A DNA stretch of 18,551 nucleotides from Oscillospiraceae bacterium (GTDB lineage: Bacteria; Bacillota; Clostridia; Oscillospirales; Acutalibacteraceae): contig CADBUK010000083.1 of NCBI GenBank assembly GCA_902797915.1, forward strand, positions 1 to 18,551, given 5' to 3'. The notes beneath the pieces were generated by a model. The model saw nothing but the letters and a program-made list of their open reading frames with translations. It had not been told where the DNA came from and ran no database searches. A program made the position numbers and the translations under genes. Shown here piece after piece: positions 7,057-13,139 of this stretch (the stretch's first letter is position 1; every line of letters starts with the position of its first letter).

Positions 7057-8562
7057 TTATAAATTCTGCATAAGCAGTTTTCTGTCAATCTTGCCGTTTT
7101 GATTGTGCGGCATATTTTTCATTCTGATAATTCTGTTAGGCATAAGGTATTCGGGCAGCCTTTCGCGCAGGCTTTTCATTATATCGCCCTCGTCAAGCTT
7201 TTTGCCTGAATAAATGAACACGATTTTATCATTAGGCGCGTCAAACACGCACGCAACCTCGTTAATACCCTCAATAACGCCTGCGGCTGCCTCAATCTCG
7301 CCAAGCTCTATGCGGTAGCCCATATGCTTAATCTGAAAGTCGCGGCGTGTGATATAAAGGATTTCCCCAACCTCGTTAAGCTTAACCAAATCGCCCGTTT
7401 TATAAACGGTTTCGGGGTAAGCGGAATTGAGCGGATTTTGCACAAACGCCTGTGCGGTTTTTTCGGGATTGTTATAATAACCGCCCGCAAGGAAGGAGCC
7501 CCTTACATAAAGCTCGCCCTCCTCGCCGTTTTCGGCAAGAGTGCCGTCCTCGGCGACAATCATAACGTCGCAATTATTACAATGAGTGCCTATCGGCAGC
7601 GGCTCATCATCGGTAAACGGACGGTTTACCTTATAGAAGGTGCAGATGTCCGTTGTTTCGGTGGGGCCGAAAAGATTTGCAAAAAGCACGTCCTTATCAA
7701 GATTATTAATCCAGTAATTAAGCGGCTTTGTGCGCATAACCTCGCCCGCAAAAAGCACCTTTTTAAGATACTGCGGCTTAGCATAATCAAACAGTTTGAA
7801 ATTAGAAACGATTGAAATTGCGGAGGGCACCCAGTAAATTGTGTTTACCTTATTATTATTCAAAAATTCAATCAGCTTAATCGGGAAGCTGAAATAAATT
7901 TTAGGAATAATATGCAGGGTTGCACCGCAGCGAAGCGTTGAATAAACATCCGTTACTGACATTGAGAAATAAAACGGGGTTTGATTTGCAAAAACCGTTT
8001 CCTCGCTGAAATCAAATTCGCCGCACACCCATTCGGAGTACGCAATAACGTTTCTGTGGCTGAGGATTGCGCCCTTAGGAACGCCTGTTGAACCCGAGGT
8101 ATAAAGCGCGTAAAGCGGGTCCGTGTCAATCTGTGCGGCACGGATTTCGGCAAGCTTGTCCGAATCAATTTCCGTTTCAAGCAATTTGCCGAGGTTGAAA
8201 ACCTCGCCGTCAAAATCAAGCAACTGCGCCTTTTCCTCAAAGCCCTCGCCCGCAATAACAGCGCGAGGCTGAAGGGTTGAAAAGATTTTATTGATACGCT
8301 CCGCAGGCATTTCGCCGTCAAGCACGACATAAAAATTGCCGCTGTAAACGACGCCCATCATTGAAAGGATTGTGTTAACGCCCTTATCCATATAAACGCA
8401 AACGGGCTGATTTTTACAGTTAAGCTTTGCAAGAGCGGAACCGACGCGCTGTGCGCCGTCAAGCAATTCGCCGTAAGCAAGCGCCCTGCCTTCCTGTGCA
8501 AAAGCCGTTTTGTCGGGAAAGCGGCCTGCAGCGGATTCCAAAAATTCAAGAATATTTTTCAT
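7057..8562 (-). CDS. dltA: DltA-like amino acid adenylation enzyme (ligase to carrier protein)
   Basis: Activates a carboxylic substrate, by family D-alanine, with ATP and loads it on the carrier protein; cytoplasmic. With the ATG at 8560-8562 the protein is 501 aa, the usual DltA size, beginning MKNILEFLE. Residues here count from that ATG. Adenylation motifs: YTSGSTGVPKG P-loop (about 154-164), FYFSMSVTD whose Asp205 matches the residue that holds the substrate amino group, FGPTETT (about 298-304), YKTGD (387-391), DFQIKHMGYRIELGEIE (408-424) and GKIDRKLL with catalytic Lys491. Where classic DltA has FCGE, this protein reads FAGE (Ala272), so the Cys linked to D-alanine recognition is absent. 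An upstream TTG at 8598 would add 12 residues but has no ribosome site. First gene of the cassette. The substrate is probably an amino acid but not proven to be D-alanine. Confidence 0.87.
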   Translation of the reverse strand: MKNILEFLESAAGRFPDKTAFAQEGRALAYGELLDGAQRVGSALAKLNCKNQPVCVYMDKGVNTILSMMGVVYSGNFYVVLDGEMPAERINKIFSTLQPRAVIAGEGFEEKAQLLDFDGEVFNLGKLLETEIDSDKLAEIRAAQIDTDPLYALYTSGSTGVPKGAILSHRNVIAYSEWVCGEFDFSEETVFANQTPFYFSMSVTDVYSTLRCGATLHIIPKIYFSFPIKLIEFLNNNKVNTIYWVPSAISIVSNFKLFDYAKPQYLKKVLFAGEVMRTKPLNYWINNLDKDVLFANLFGPTETTDICTFYKVNRPFTDDEPLPIGTHCNNCDVMIVAEDGTLAENGEEGELYVRGSFLAGGYYNNPEKTAQAFVQNPLNSAYPETVYKTGDLVKLNEVGEILYITRRDFQIKHMGYRIELGEIEAAAGVIEGINEVACVFDAPNDKIVFIYSGKKLDEGDIMKSLRERLPEYLMPNRIIRMKNMPHNQNGKIDRKLLMQNL

Positions 8563-8600
8563 AGCTGCACCATATTTACAAAGTAATAATATAGTCAAGA

Positions 8601-8627
8601 AACTGTACTACTGTGTGTAATACAGTT
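8601..8627. promoter_or_regulatory. 27-bp interrupted palindrome, candidate operator of the dlt-like operon
   Basis: Two 11-base arms (8601-8611 and 8617-8627) are inverted copies with one mismatch (AACTGTA-Y-TAC) around a 5-base AC-rich centre. On the minus strand it covers about positions +2 to +28 from the nearer dlt promoter, where a bound repressor would block initiation or clearance. Size and spacing suit a dimeric repressor such as a GntR or MarR type. It could instead act as an RNA hairpin at the 5' end of the message. No regulator gene is in the window. Confidence 0.55.
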
Positions 8628-8635
8628 CGCATATA

Positions 8636-8664
8636 AATATAACACATAGTATATAGTAAATCAA
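8636..8664 (-). promoter_or_regulatory. Proximal candidate promoter of the dlt-like operon
   Basis: Minus strand: TTGATT -35 (8659-8664), 17-base spacer, TATATT -10 (8636-8641). The predicted start is near 8629, giving a leader of about 67 bases that opens with the 27-bp palindrome. Confidence 0.65.
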
Positions 8665-8690
8665 TAAAGAAATCAGAAAAAAATGTAAAG

Positions 8691-8719
8691 ATTTTATTAA
8701 GAAAAAAGCGTGTAGTCAA
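8691..8719 (-). promoter_or_regulatory. Distal candidate promoter of the dlt-like operon
   Basis: Minus strand: TTGACT -35 (8714-8719), 17-base spacer, TAAAAT -10 (8691-8696); predicted start near 8684. The spacer includes a T-run that could also be read as a terminator tail of the hairpin at 8707-8745, so the two interpretations compete. Confidence 0.55.
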
Positions 8720-8745
8720 ACCCAAAATTGAAATGCCTGCACGCT
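8701..8745 (-). terminator. Candidate intrinsic terminator upstream of the dlt promoters
   Basis: Minus strand: a 9-bp stem (8737-8745 with 8707-8715, one G-U pair) with a 21-base loop, followed by six Ts and then CTT. The loop is long, and the tail overlaps the distal promoter, so this is moderate evidence only. It would end a minus-strand RNA coming from the 8750-8870 structures or from the gene at 9017. Confidence 0.4.
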
Positions 8746-8771
8746 GACAGACTTTCGAGAAAGAGGCAGAA

Positions 8772-8828
8772 TTTCGTTTTTTGCGATGATTGCTGTACAA
8801 AGGTACCGCTTCATCGCAAAAGACGGAA
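8772..8828. repeat. Long imperfect hairpin (18-bp stem, extended to the apex)
   Basis: The arms 8772-8789 and 8811-8828 pair over 18 positions (G-U pairs only on the plus-strand RNA). Above a small bulge a further 6 of 7 positions pair (8792-8798 with 8803-8809) under a 4-base loop. The core arms are TTTTGCGATGA and its exact complement. Its size and near continuity are unusual for random intergenic DNA and suggest an RNA structure or a small inverted repeat. Confidence 0.6.
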
Positions 8829-8833
8829 AGCGC

Positions 8834-8874
8834 AAACCGCCCGAGAATTCGATGTTCTCGGGCGGTTTCTTATT
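8834..8874 (+). terminator. 14-bp perfect hairpin, terminator-like on the plus strand
   Basis: The perfect arms 8834-8847 and 8855-8868, GC-rich in the middle, enclose a 7-base loop. The plus-strand RNA then continues with a broken T-run (TTTCTTATT). No plus-strand gene precedes it, so it either ends an unrecognised RNA or is a structural piece of the hairpin cluster. Confidence 0.5.
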
Positions 8875-8888
8875 GATATTATTTTAGG

Positions 8889-8930
8889 GTGCTTCGCACG
8901 CGGAACGACGAGGCGTCGTTCCCTACAAGA
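8889..8930. repeat. Palindromic repeat-like element of two adjacent hairpins
   Basis: A small GTGC-TTC-GCAC hairpin (8889-8899) is followed by a perfect 9-bp stem with 3-base loop (8902-8910 and 8914-8922) and then a CCTACA flank. Read on the minus strand it is a GTAGGGAACGACG-type palindrome. From memory, palindromes opening GTAGGG recur between genes in many gut Clostridia; only one copy is in this window, so the repeat status is inferred. Confidence 0.45.
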
Positions 8931-8991
8931 TTTCTTTAATCAACATTCATCAATAATCTTGCGCGGTTATGCCCTTTATTGACAGTCTGAT

Positions 8992-9008
8992 CGGGTGAGT
9001 TTCACCCG
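8992..9008 (-). terminator. Hairpin after the cytidylate-kinase-like gene, weak terminator
   Basis: A perfect 7-bp stem (8992-8998 with 9002-9008) and 3-base loop begins 8 bases after the stop codon at 9017. No T-run follows on the minus strand, so it may protect the mRNA 3' end rather than terminate on its own. Confidence 0.35.
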
Positions 9009-9016
9009 CTTACAAT

Positions 9017-9604
9017 TCACTTTATTGCCTGCATAATAAGCTCCACGCATTTATCAATGCCGAGGGTTGAGGTGTTAAGGCAGAGGTCATAATTATCCGC
9101 AACGCCCCATTTTCTGTCGGTATAATAATCGTAATGAAGCTTACGCTTTTTATCGGTATCCCTCATAAGCTTTTTGGCTTCCTTTTCGGTGCAGGCGTTA
9201 TAGCCCTTAATGCGTTCGATTTTATCCTCAGGGTCGCCCGTAATGAAAACGTTAAAGCAATCGTCGCGCACATCAAGAATAGCGTCAGAGCATCTGCCGA
9301 CGAAAACGCAGTTTTCCTTTTCAACAATATCAAGAATAACCTTGCGCTGCTCGGCATAAACCATATCCTCAAGTGAGGAGCCGCCCCTATCCCTGCTGAC
9401 AAGGCCGTAAGAAAAAATGCTGGCAAACGGAGAATACTCGCCCGCTTCCTTAATAAATTCCTCGGTCATACCCGTTTTTTCAACAACCTTTTCAGCAAGC
9501 GCATTATCATAATAGCTGTAGCCGAGAGCCTCATCAAGCTTTTTGCCGACCGCTCTGCCGCCGCTGCCGTACTGACGGCTGATTGTTACAATTTTATATG
9601 CCAT
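9017..9604 (-). CDS. Cytidylate kinase-like family protein
   Basis: P-loop kinase resembling the cytidylate kinase 2 family (Pfam Cytidylate_kin-like). The start MAYKIVTISRQYGSGG carries the ATP-binding GSGGRAVGKKL loop at about residues 14-24. Further family features are the YYDNAL segment (about 37-42), the GRCSDAIL block around residue 106-113 and the arginine-rich ITGDPEDKIERI helix. The 195-aa length is typical. The ATG at 9602-9604 is chosen because a perfect AGGAGGT sits 6 bases upstream; a longer reading from a TTG at 9685 runs through the promoter. It has its own promoter. The family is close to CMP kinases by fold, but many members have no proven substrate, so a role in CMP/dCMP phosphorylation is only a possibility. 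Confidence 0.85.
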   Translation of the reverse strand: MAYKIVTISRQYGSGGRAVGKKLDEALGYSYYDNALAEKVVEKTGMTEEFIKEAGEYSPFASIFSYGLVSRDRGGSSLEDMVYAEQRKVILDIVEKENCVFVGRCSDAILDVRDDCFNVFITGDPEDKIERIKGYNACTEKEAKKLMRDTDKKRKLHYDYYTDRKWGVADNYDLCLNTSTLGIDKCVELIMQAIK

Positions 9605-9610
9605 AATAAT

Positions 9611-9617
9611 ACCTCCT
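9611..9617 (-). promoter_or_regulatory. Perfect Shine-Dalgarno deciding the start of the cytidylate-kinase-like gene
   Basis: AGGAGGT on the minus strand with a 6-base spacer to the ATG at 9602-9604. It fixes the start 27 codons inside the longest reading. Confidence 0.9.
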
Positions 9618-9640
9618 GAACGGTATAATATTTCATACTT

Positions 9641-9669
9641 ATAATAACATATTTTAATATAATTGTCAT
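9641..9669 (-). promoter_or_regulatory. Promoter of the cytidylate-kinase-like gene
   Basis: Minus strand: ATGACA -35 (9664-9669), 17-base A/T-rich spacer, TATTAT -10 (9641-9646). The start is predicted near 9634, giving a leader of about 30 bases with the AGGAGGT site in it. Confidence 0.7.
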
Positions 9670-9675
9670 TAAGAA

Positions 9676-9711
9676 AAATAAACAAAAACGGGACGCCGAA
9701 TTTGGCGTCCC
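9676..9711 (-). terminator. Intrinsic terminator of htpG
   Basis: Minus strand: a perfect 8-bp GC-rich stem (9704-9711 with 9690-9697) and 6-base loop, followed by a long T-rich tail (TTTTTGTTTATTTTT). It lies 11 bases after the htpG stop codon and separates htpG from the next promoter. Confidence 0.88.
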
Positions 9712-9722
9712 ATACAAATTTT

Positions 9723-11615
9723 TTAAACCATTAAATCCGAAATCATATCGGCAAACTCGGTTGGATTATCAAGCGTTAAGCCGCTTACAAGGCAAGCCTC
9801 GCCGTAAAGGATTTTGGTGTATTTTTCAAGCTTTTCCTTATCCTCCGCAAACAGCTTGAACAGCTTTTCGGCAACGGAATGCTTTGAATTGATTTCAAGC
9901 ACAAGCTGCGCCTTCATTCCCTGCGAGCCGCCGGGCATCTGGCTGAGGATTTTTGCCATATCGAGCGAAACGTAACCCTCTGCGGAAAGGCAGACCGCGT
10001 GTGAGCCGAGGGAGTCGGAAAACTTTACGGCGGTTACGGCGTCGCCGAGGTAGCCCTTCATTTCCTCAAGCATATCCTTTGAAGCAGCATTCTTTTCCTC
10101 AAGCTCCTTCTTTTCCTCATCGGAGGAGAGGTTTAGCTCATCCTTGCAGATGTTTGCAAAATGCTTGCCGTCATACTCCATAAGCATCTGAATTGCAAAT
10201 TCATCAACATCGTCCGTAAAGCAAAGCACGTCGTAGCCCTTTGCGCGAACAGCCTCGGTCTGCGGAAGAAGATTGATTTTCTCAACGCTGTCGCCGCAGG
10301 CATAATAAATCTGTTCCTGGCCCTCGGGCATTGAGGAAATGTACTCATCAAGGGTTACATATTTGTTTTCAGCCGCGGATTTGAACAGAAGCAGCTCCTT
10401 TAAGCCGTCCTTATCAGCGCCGTAATTTGCATAAACGCCCCATTTGAGATTAACGCCGAAGGTTTCAAAAAGCTTTTCGTACTTTTCCCTGTCGGATTTA
10501 AGCATTTTTTTAAGCTCTGACTTAATCTTTTTATCAATAGCCTTGGCTATAATTTTAACCTGATAGTCCTGCTGAAGCGTTTCACGGCTGATGTTAAGGC
10601 TTAAATCGGCAGAATCAACAATACCCTTTACAAAGCTGAAATAATCGGGTACAAGGTCGCCGCATTTATCCATAATAAGAACGCCGTTTGTGTAGAGCTG
10701 AAGCCCCTTTTCGTAATCCTTTGAATAGAAATCAAACGGAGCGTGTGAAGGAATGTAAATCAGCGAATCAAAGGTTGCCGTACCCTCTGACTTGAAGTGA
10801 ATTACGGACAGCGGGTCCTGATAATCCATAAACTTCATTTTGTAAAACTCGTTGTAATCCTCAGCGGTAATCTCGCTCTTATTCTTGCGCCAGAGAGGAA
10901 CCATTGAGTTAAGGGTTTCAACGGCAGTTTCGGTTAAATACTCGCCCTCATTTTCGGGATCGGGAACGGTATGGGTCTGTTCCATTCTGATAGGATAACG
11001 GATATAATCGCTGTATTTTTTAACAAGCTCGGTAATAGTGTAATCCTCAAGGAACTGCGAATAATCCTCCGTTTCGGTATCGTCTTTAAGATAAAGCGTA
11101 ATAACCGTGCCTGCGTTTTCCTTTTCGCATTCCTCAAGCGTGTAGCCGTCAGCGCCCTCTGAAATCCACTTGTGCGCAGTCTCCTCGCCGAAAGCCTTCG
11201 AAACGACCTCAACACGCTTTGCAACCATAAACGAAGAATAAAAGCCTACGCCGAACTGGCCGATAACCTCAATATCGTTTTCGGCGGTTTCCTCCTCATT
11301 TTCATTTTTAAAATTAAGCGAGCCCGACTTTGCAATAGTGCCGAGATTTGACTCCAAATCAGCGGCGGACATACCGATACCGTTATCGGAAACGGTTATC
11401 GTGCGAGCTTCCTTGTCAACGTCAAGGCGGATTTCAAACTCATCGCGCGCAATGCCCACGCTGTTATCGGTAAGGGATTTGAAATAGAGCTTATCAATAG
11501 CGTCCGAAGCGTTTGAAATAAGCTCACGAATAAAGATTTCCCTATTCGTATAAATTGAATTAATCATCATATCGAGCAGCTTTTTTGACTCTGCCTTAAA
11601 CTGCTTTTTTCTCAT
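9723..11615 (-). CDS. htpG: Molecular chaperone HtpG (Hsp90 family)
   Basis: ATP-dependent chaperone that remodels client proteins during stress; cytoplasmic homodimer. The 630-aa length is normal for bacterial HtpG. The N-terminal GHKL ATPase domain shows all boxes: RELISNASDAIDKL (Glu31 catalytic, Asn35 metal), SDNGIGM at 76-82, GTIAKSG at 92-98 and IGQFGVGFYS at 118-127. The middle domain carries WRKNKSEIT and the conserved SLNISRETLQQ segment (about 344-354), whose Arg contacts the ATP phosphate. The C-terminal dimerisation domain completes the protein, without the MEEVD tail found in eukaryotes. The ATG has an AAGGA ribosome site 9 bases upstream. It is monocistronic, with a consensus promoter, a CIRCE operator and its own terminator. 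Confidence 0.98.
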   Translation of the reverse strand: MRKKQFKAESKKLLDMMINSIYTNREIFIRELISNASDAIDKLYFKSLTDNSVGIARDEFEIRLDVDKEARTITVSDNGIGMSAADLESNLGTIAKSGSLNFKNENEEETAENDIEVIGQFGVGFYSSFMVAKRVEVVSKAFGEETAHKWISEGADGYTLEECEKENAGTVITLYLKDDTETEDYSQFLEDYTITELVKKYSDYIRYPIRMEQTHTVPDPENEGEYLTETAVETLNSMVPLWRKNKSEITAEDYNEFYKMKFMDYQDPLSVIHFKSEGTATFDSLIYIPSHAPFDFYSKDYEKGLQLYTNGVLIMDKCGDLVPDYFSFVKGIVDSADLSLNISRETLQQDYQVKIIAKAIDKKIKSELKKMLKSDREKYEKLFETFGVNLKWGVYANYGADKDGLKELLLFKSAAENKYVTLDEYISSMPEGQEQIYYACGDSVEKINLLPQTEAVRAKGYDVLCFTDDVDEFAIQMLMEYDGKHFANICKDELNLSSDEEKKELEEKNAASKDMLEEMKGYLGDAVTAVKFSDSLGSHAVCLSAEGYVSLDMAKILSQMPGGSQGMKAQLVLEINSKHSVAEKLFKLFAEDKEKLEKYTKILYGEACLVSGLTLDNPTEFADMISDLMV

Positions 11616-11638
11616 AAATATCAGTCCTTTTTAACAAA

Positions 11639-11665
11639 TTAGCACTCTCTGCTTTCGAGTGCTAA
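11639..11665. promoter_or_regulatory. CIRCE operator (HrcA binding site) of htpG
   Basis: A perfect CIRCE: TTAGCACTC (11639-11647), 9 bases, GAGTGCTAA (11657-11665). It covers the predicted transcription start and the early leader of htpG, the usual position for HrcA repression released by heat. hrcA itself is not in the window. Confidence 0.97.
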
Positions 11666-11669
11666 CTAT

Positions 11670-11697
11670 ATTATAGCCATTATTTTTTATTTGTCAA
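11670..11697 (-). promoter_or_regulatory. Consensus sigma-A promoter of htpG
   Basis: Minus strand: perfect TTGACA (11692-11697) and perfect TATAAT (11670-11675) with a 16-base spacer. The start is predicted near 11663, inside the CIRCE element. A promoter this strong implies high expression when HrcA is released. Confidence 0.92.
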
Positions 11698-11720
11698 CAG
11701 GTAAGCAGCAACTTTTTAAA

Positions 11721-11752
11721 TAAAAAACGGGAGAGCCCGAACGCTCCCCCGT
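11721..11752 (-). terminator. Intrinsic terminator of cca, overlapping its stop codon
   Basis: Minus strand: a 9-bp stem (11744-11752 with 11727-11735, one G-U pair), 8-base loop, then six Ts (A-run 11722-11727) continuing TATTT. The 5' arm touches the last base of the TGA at 11752-11754. Confidence 0.82.
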
Positions 11753-13074
11753 CAGTTTTTAATATAACTGATTATTTTCTCTTTATTATTTGCAAGCTTC
11801 CCGTCAATTACAAGGTTGAGGATTTCGGTAAGCTTTTCGCCGATTTCCCTGCCGCTGAAGCCGAGGGCTATTAAGTCGTTACCGTTAACAGCCAAATCGG
11901 AAATTCTGAACGCTTCGCCCGCTTTTACAATGTCCTCAAGCTGCTGTTTAATTTCTTCTATTTTTTCAATCTCAAAGCCGACTTTTTTGGGGTTATGCGC
12001 TTTCAAATCCGCAAGGCGAACGTCAAGCAAATCTCTTGTATAATCATAGCCTATTTTATTAAGCCAGCGTTTCGGACGAATATCGTTTACGTTTTCAACG
12101 GACTGATGGTATTTAACAAGGGTTACAACCTCATCCCTAACGGCGTTTGAAACCCTGAAGCGTTCCAGAATTTGCAGTGCAAGCTCCGCACTTTTTTCGG
12201 CGTGGCGTTTAAAGCTGTCCCTGCCGTTTTCAAGCGTAACTTTAACCGCAGGCTTTCCGATATCGTGAAGCAGCATAGCAAGCCTTATCACAGATTTTTT
12301 CGGCGCCGCCGCAACGGAATGAACGATATGGTCATATACATTATAAATATGCCATGGGGTGTTTTGAGCGCAGTCAAAGCAAGGGCGCAGCTCGGGTATA
12401 ATCTGCGCAAATATTTCGCGGTATTCGCTCAGAACAAAAAGCGCGTTATCGCCGCAGAGAAGCTTTTCAAGTTCCGAATAAATTCGTTCAGAGGAAATAT
12501 TGTCAAGCAGGGCTTTGTTTTCAAGCGCTGCCCTTGCGGTTTCAGCTTCAAGCTTAAAGCCAAGCTGAGAGGCAAAACGAAGCGCGCGCATTATGCGCAG
12601 AGCGTCCTCCTTAAAGCGTATATCGGGATTGCCGACGGCGCGGATTACACCGTTTTTTAAATCCTCGCAGCCGCCGAACAAGTCAATCAACCCGTCCGCT
12701 TCATTATAAGCCATAGCGTTTATTGTGAAATCACGGCGCGACAAATCCTCTTTTACGTCCGCGACAAAGGATACGCTTTCGGGGTGGCGGCTGTCGCTGT
12801 AAGCGCCGTCCGAGCGGAAGGTGGTTATTTCATAAGGAATATGATTAATAACCGCCGTAATGGTGCCGTGCTTCAGACCCGTTTCAATATATCTTACGCC
12901 CGCGTTTTCAAGCACAGATTCTGCCTGAGCAGGAAGCGCGGAGGTTGTTAAATCAACATCGCCGTCGCTTTTGCCGAGAAGCATATCGCGCACGTAGCCG
13001 CCGACGATATACATAGAATAGCCGCCGCATTCAAACGCCGATATTAAATTTTTAACATCCTGCGGAATTTGCAC
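11752..13074 (-). CDS. cca: CCA tRNA nucleotidyltransferase with HD domain
   Basis: Adds or repairs the 3' CCA end of tRNAs (class II nucleotidyltransferase, cytoplasmic). Residues count from the GTG at 13072-13074 (440 aa). The catalytic domain has VGGYVRDMLLG (24-34) with the metal-binding carboxylates Asp39 and Asp41 in GDVDLTT, the RRDFTINAMAY block (113-123) and the RIMRALRFAS block (160-169). An HD-type metal motif, LLHDIGKPAV (268-277), gives a C-terminal HD domain, which in related enzymes can carry phosphohydrolase activity. The GTG start is preferred because AGGAGGT lies 7 bases upstream; a TTG at 13137 would put this site inside the gene and reach into the divergent gene. A poly(A) polymerase cannot be excluded from motifs alone. 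It is monocistronic. Confidence 0.92.
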   Translation of the reverse strand: MQIPQDVKNLISAFECGGYSMYIVGGYVRDMLLGKSDGDVDLTTSALPAQAESVLENAGVRYIETGLKHGTITAVINHIPYEITTFRSDGAYSDSRHPESVSFVADVKEDLSRRDFTINAMAYNEADGLIDLFGGCEDLKNGVIRAVGNPDIRFKEDALRIMRALRFASQLGFKLEAETARAALENKALLDNISSERIYSELEKLLCGDNALFVLSEYREIFAQIIPELRPCFDCAQNTPWHIYNVYDHIVHSVAAAPKKSVIRLAMLLHDIGKPAVKVTLENGRDSFKRHAEKSAELALQILERFRVSNAVRDEVVTLVKYHQSVENVNDIRPKRWLNKIGYDYTRDLLDVRLADLKAHNPKKVGFEIEKIEEIKQQLEDIVKAGEAFRISDLAVNGNDLIALGFSGREIGEKLTEILNLVIDGKLANNKEKIISYIKN

Positions 13075-13081
13075 TGCGGCG

Positions 13082-13088
13082 ACCTCCT
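13082..13088 (-). promoter_or_regulatory. Perfect Shine-Dalgarno deciding the GTG start of cca
   Basis: AGGAGGT on the minus strand, 7 bases before the GTG at 13072-13074. This shortens the longest reading by 21 codons. Confidence 0.88.
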
Positions 13089-13108
13089 GAGAAAATTTTA
13101 CATTAATT

Positions 13109-13137
13109 ATTTTAGCATATTCCGTGCAATAATACAA
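13109..13137 (-). promoter_or_regulatory. Promoter of cca
   Basis: Minus strand: TAAAAT -10 (13109-13114) with an extended TGC before it, 17-base spacer, weak TTGTAT -35 (13132-13137). The start is near 13102, about 28 bases before GTG. It is back-to-back with the putative -10 of the plus-strand gene, so the two promoters overlap. Confidence 0.6.
13125..13133 (+). promoter_or_regulatory. Extended -10 element of the plus-strand membrane protein gene
   Basis: Plus strand: TGC followed by AATAAT (13128-13133), with no good -35. Transcription from it would begin at about 13140, the A of the ATG, which implies a leaderless message. No Shine-Dalgarno is visible in the 25 bases before the ATG. Confidence 0.4.
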
Positions 13138-13139
13138 AT

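Larger units (their letters stand above)
8563..9016. other. 454-bp non-coding, hairpin-rich interval between the cytidylate-kinase-like gene and the dlt-like operon
   Basis: No convincing gene. From low to high coordinate it holds a 27-bp palindrome (8601-8627), two candidate dlt promoters (8636-8664 and 8691-8719), a run of large stem-loops (8701-8868), a repeat-like pair of hairpins (8889-8922), a 7-bp inverted repeat with arms 8926-8932 and 8955-8961, and a hairpin just after the stop of the upstream gene (8992-9008). The one open frame across it (8728-8982, plus) has no ribosome site or recognisable protein. Confidence 0.75.

Noticed and set aside
7324..7815. 163-codon plus-strand open frame
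   Set aside because: Antisense to the DltA-like gene, whose adenylation motifs are unmistakable.
8596..8598. TTG start for the DltA-like gene (12 residues longer)
   Set aside because: No ribosome site, and the internal ATG at 8560-8562 gives the N-terminus and length usual for the family.
8790..8874. T-box riboswitch-like end on the plus strand (GGTACCGC followed by a terminator hairpin)
   Set aside because: Only 8 bases match the T-box core, they are buried in an 18-bp hairpin, no stem I or specifier loop is visible, and no plus-strand gene follows.
8728..8982. 84-codon plus-strand open frame in the intergenic region
   Set aside because: No ribosome site, composition unlike a protein, and it runs through several inverted repeats that explain the sequence better.
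12172..12660. 162-codon plus-strand open frame
   Set aside because: Antisense to cca across its HD and RNA-binding regions; no family resemblance or ribosome site.
13135..13137. TTG start for cca (21 residues longer)
   Set aside because: It would place a perfect AGGAGGT inside the coding region and overlap the predicted promoter; the GTG at 13072-13074 fits.
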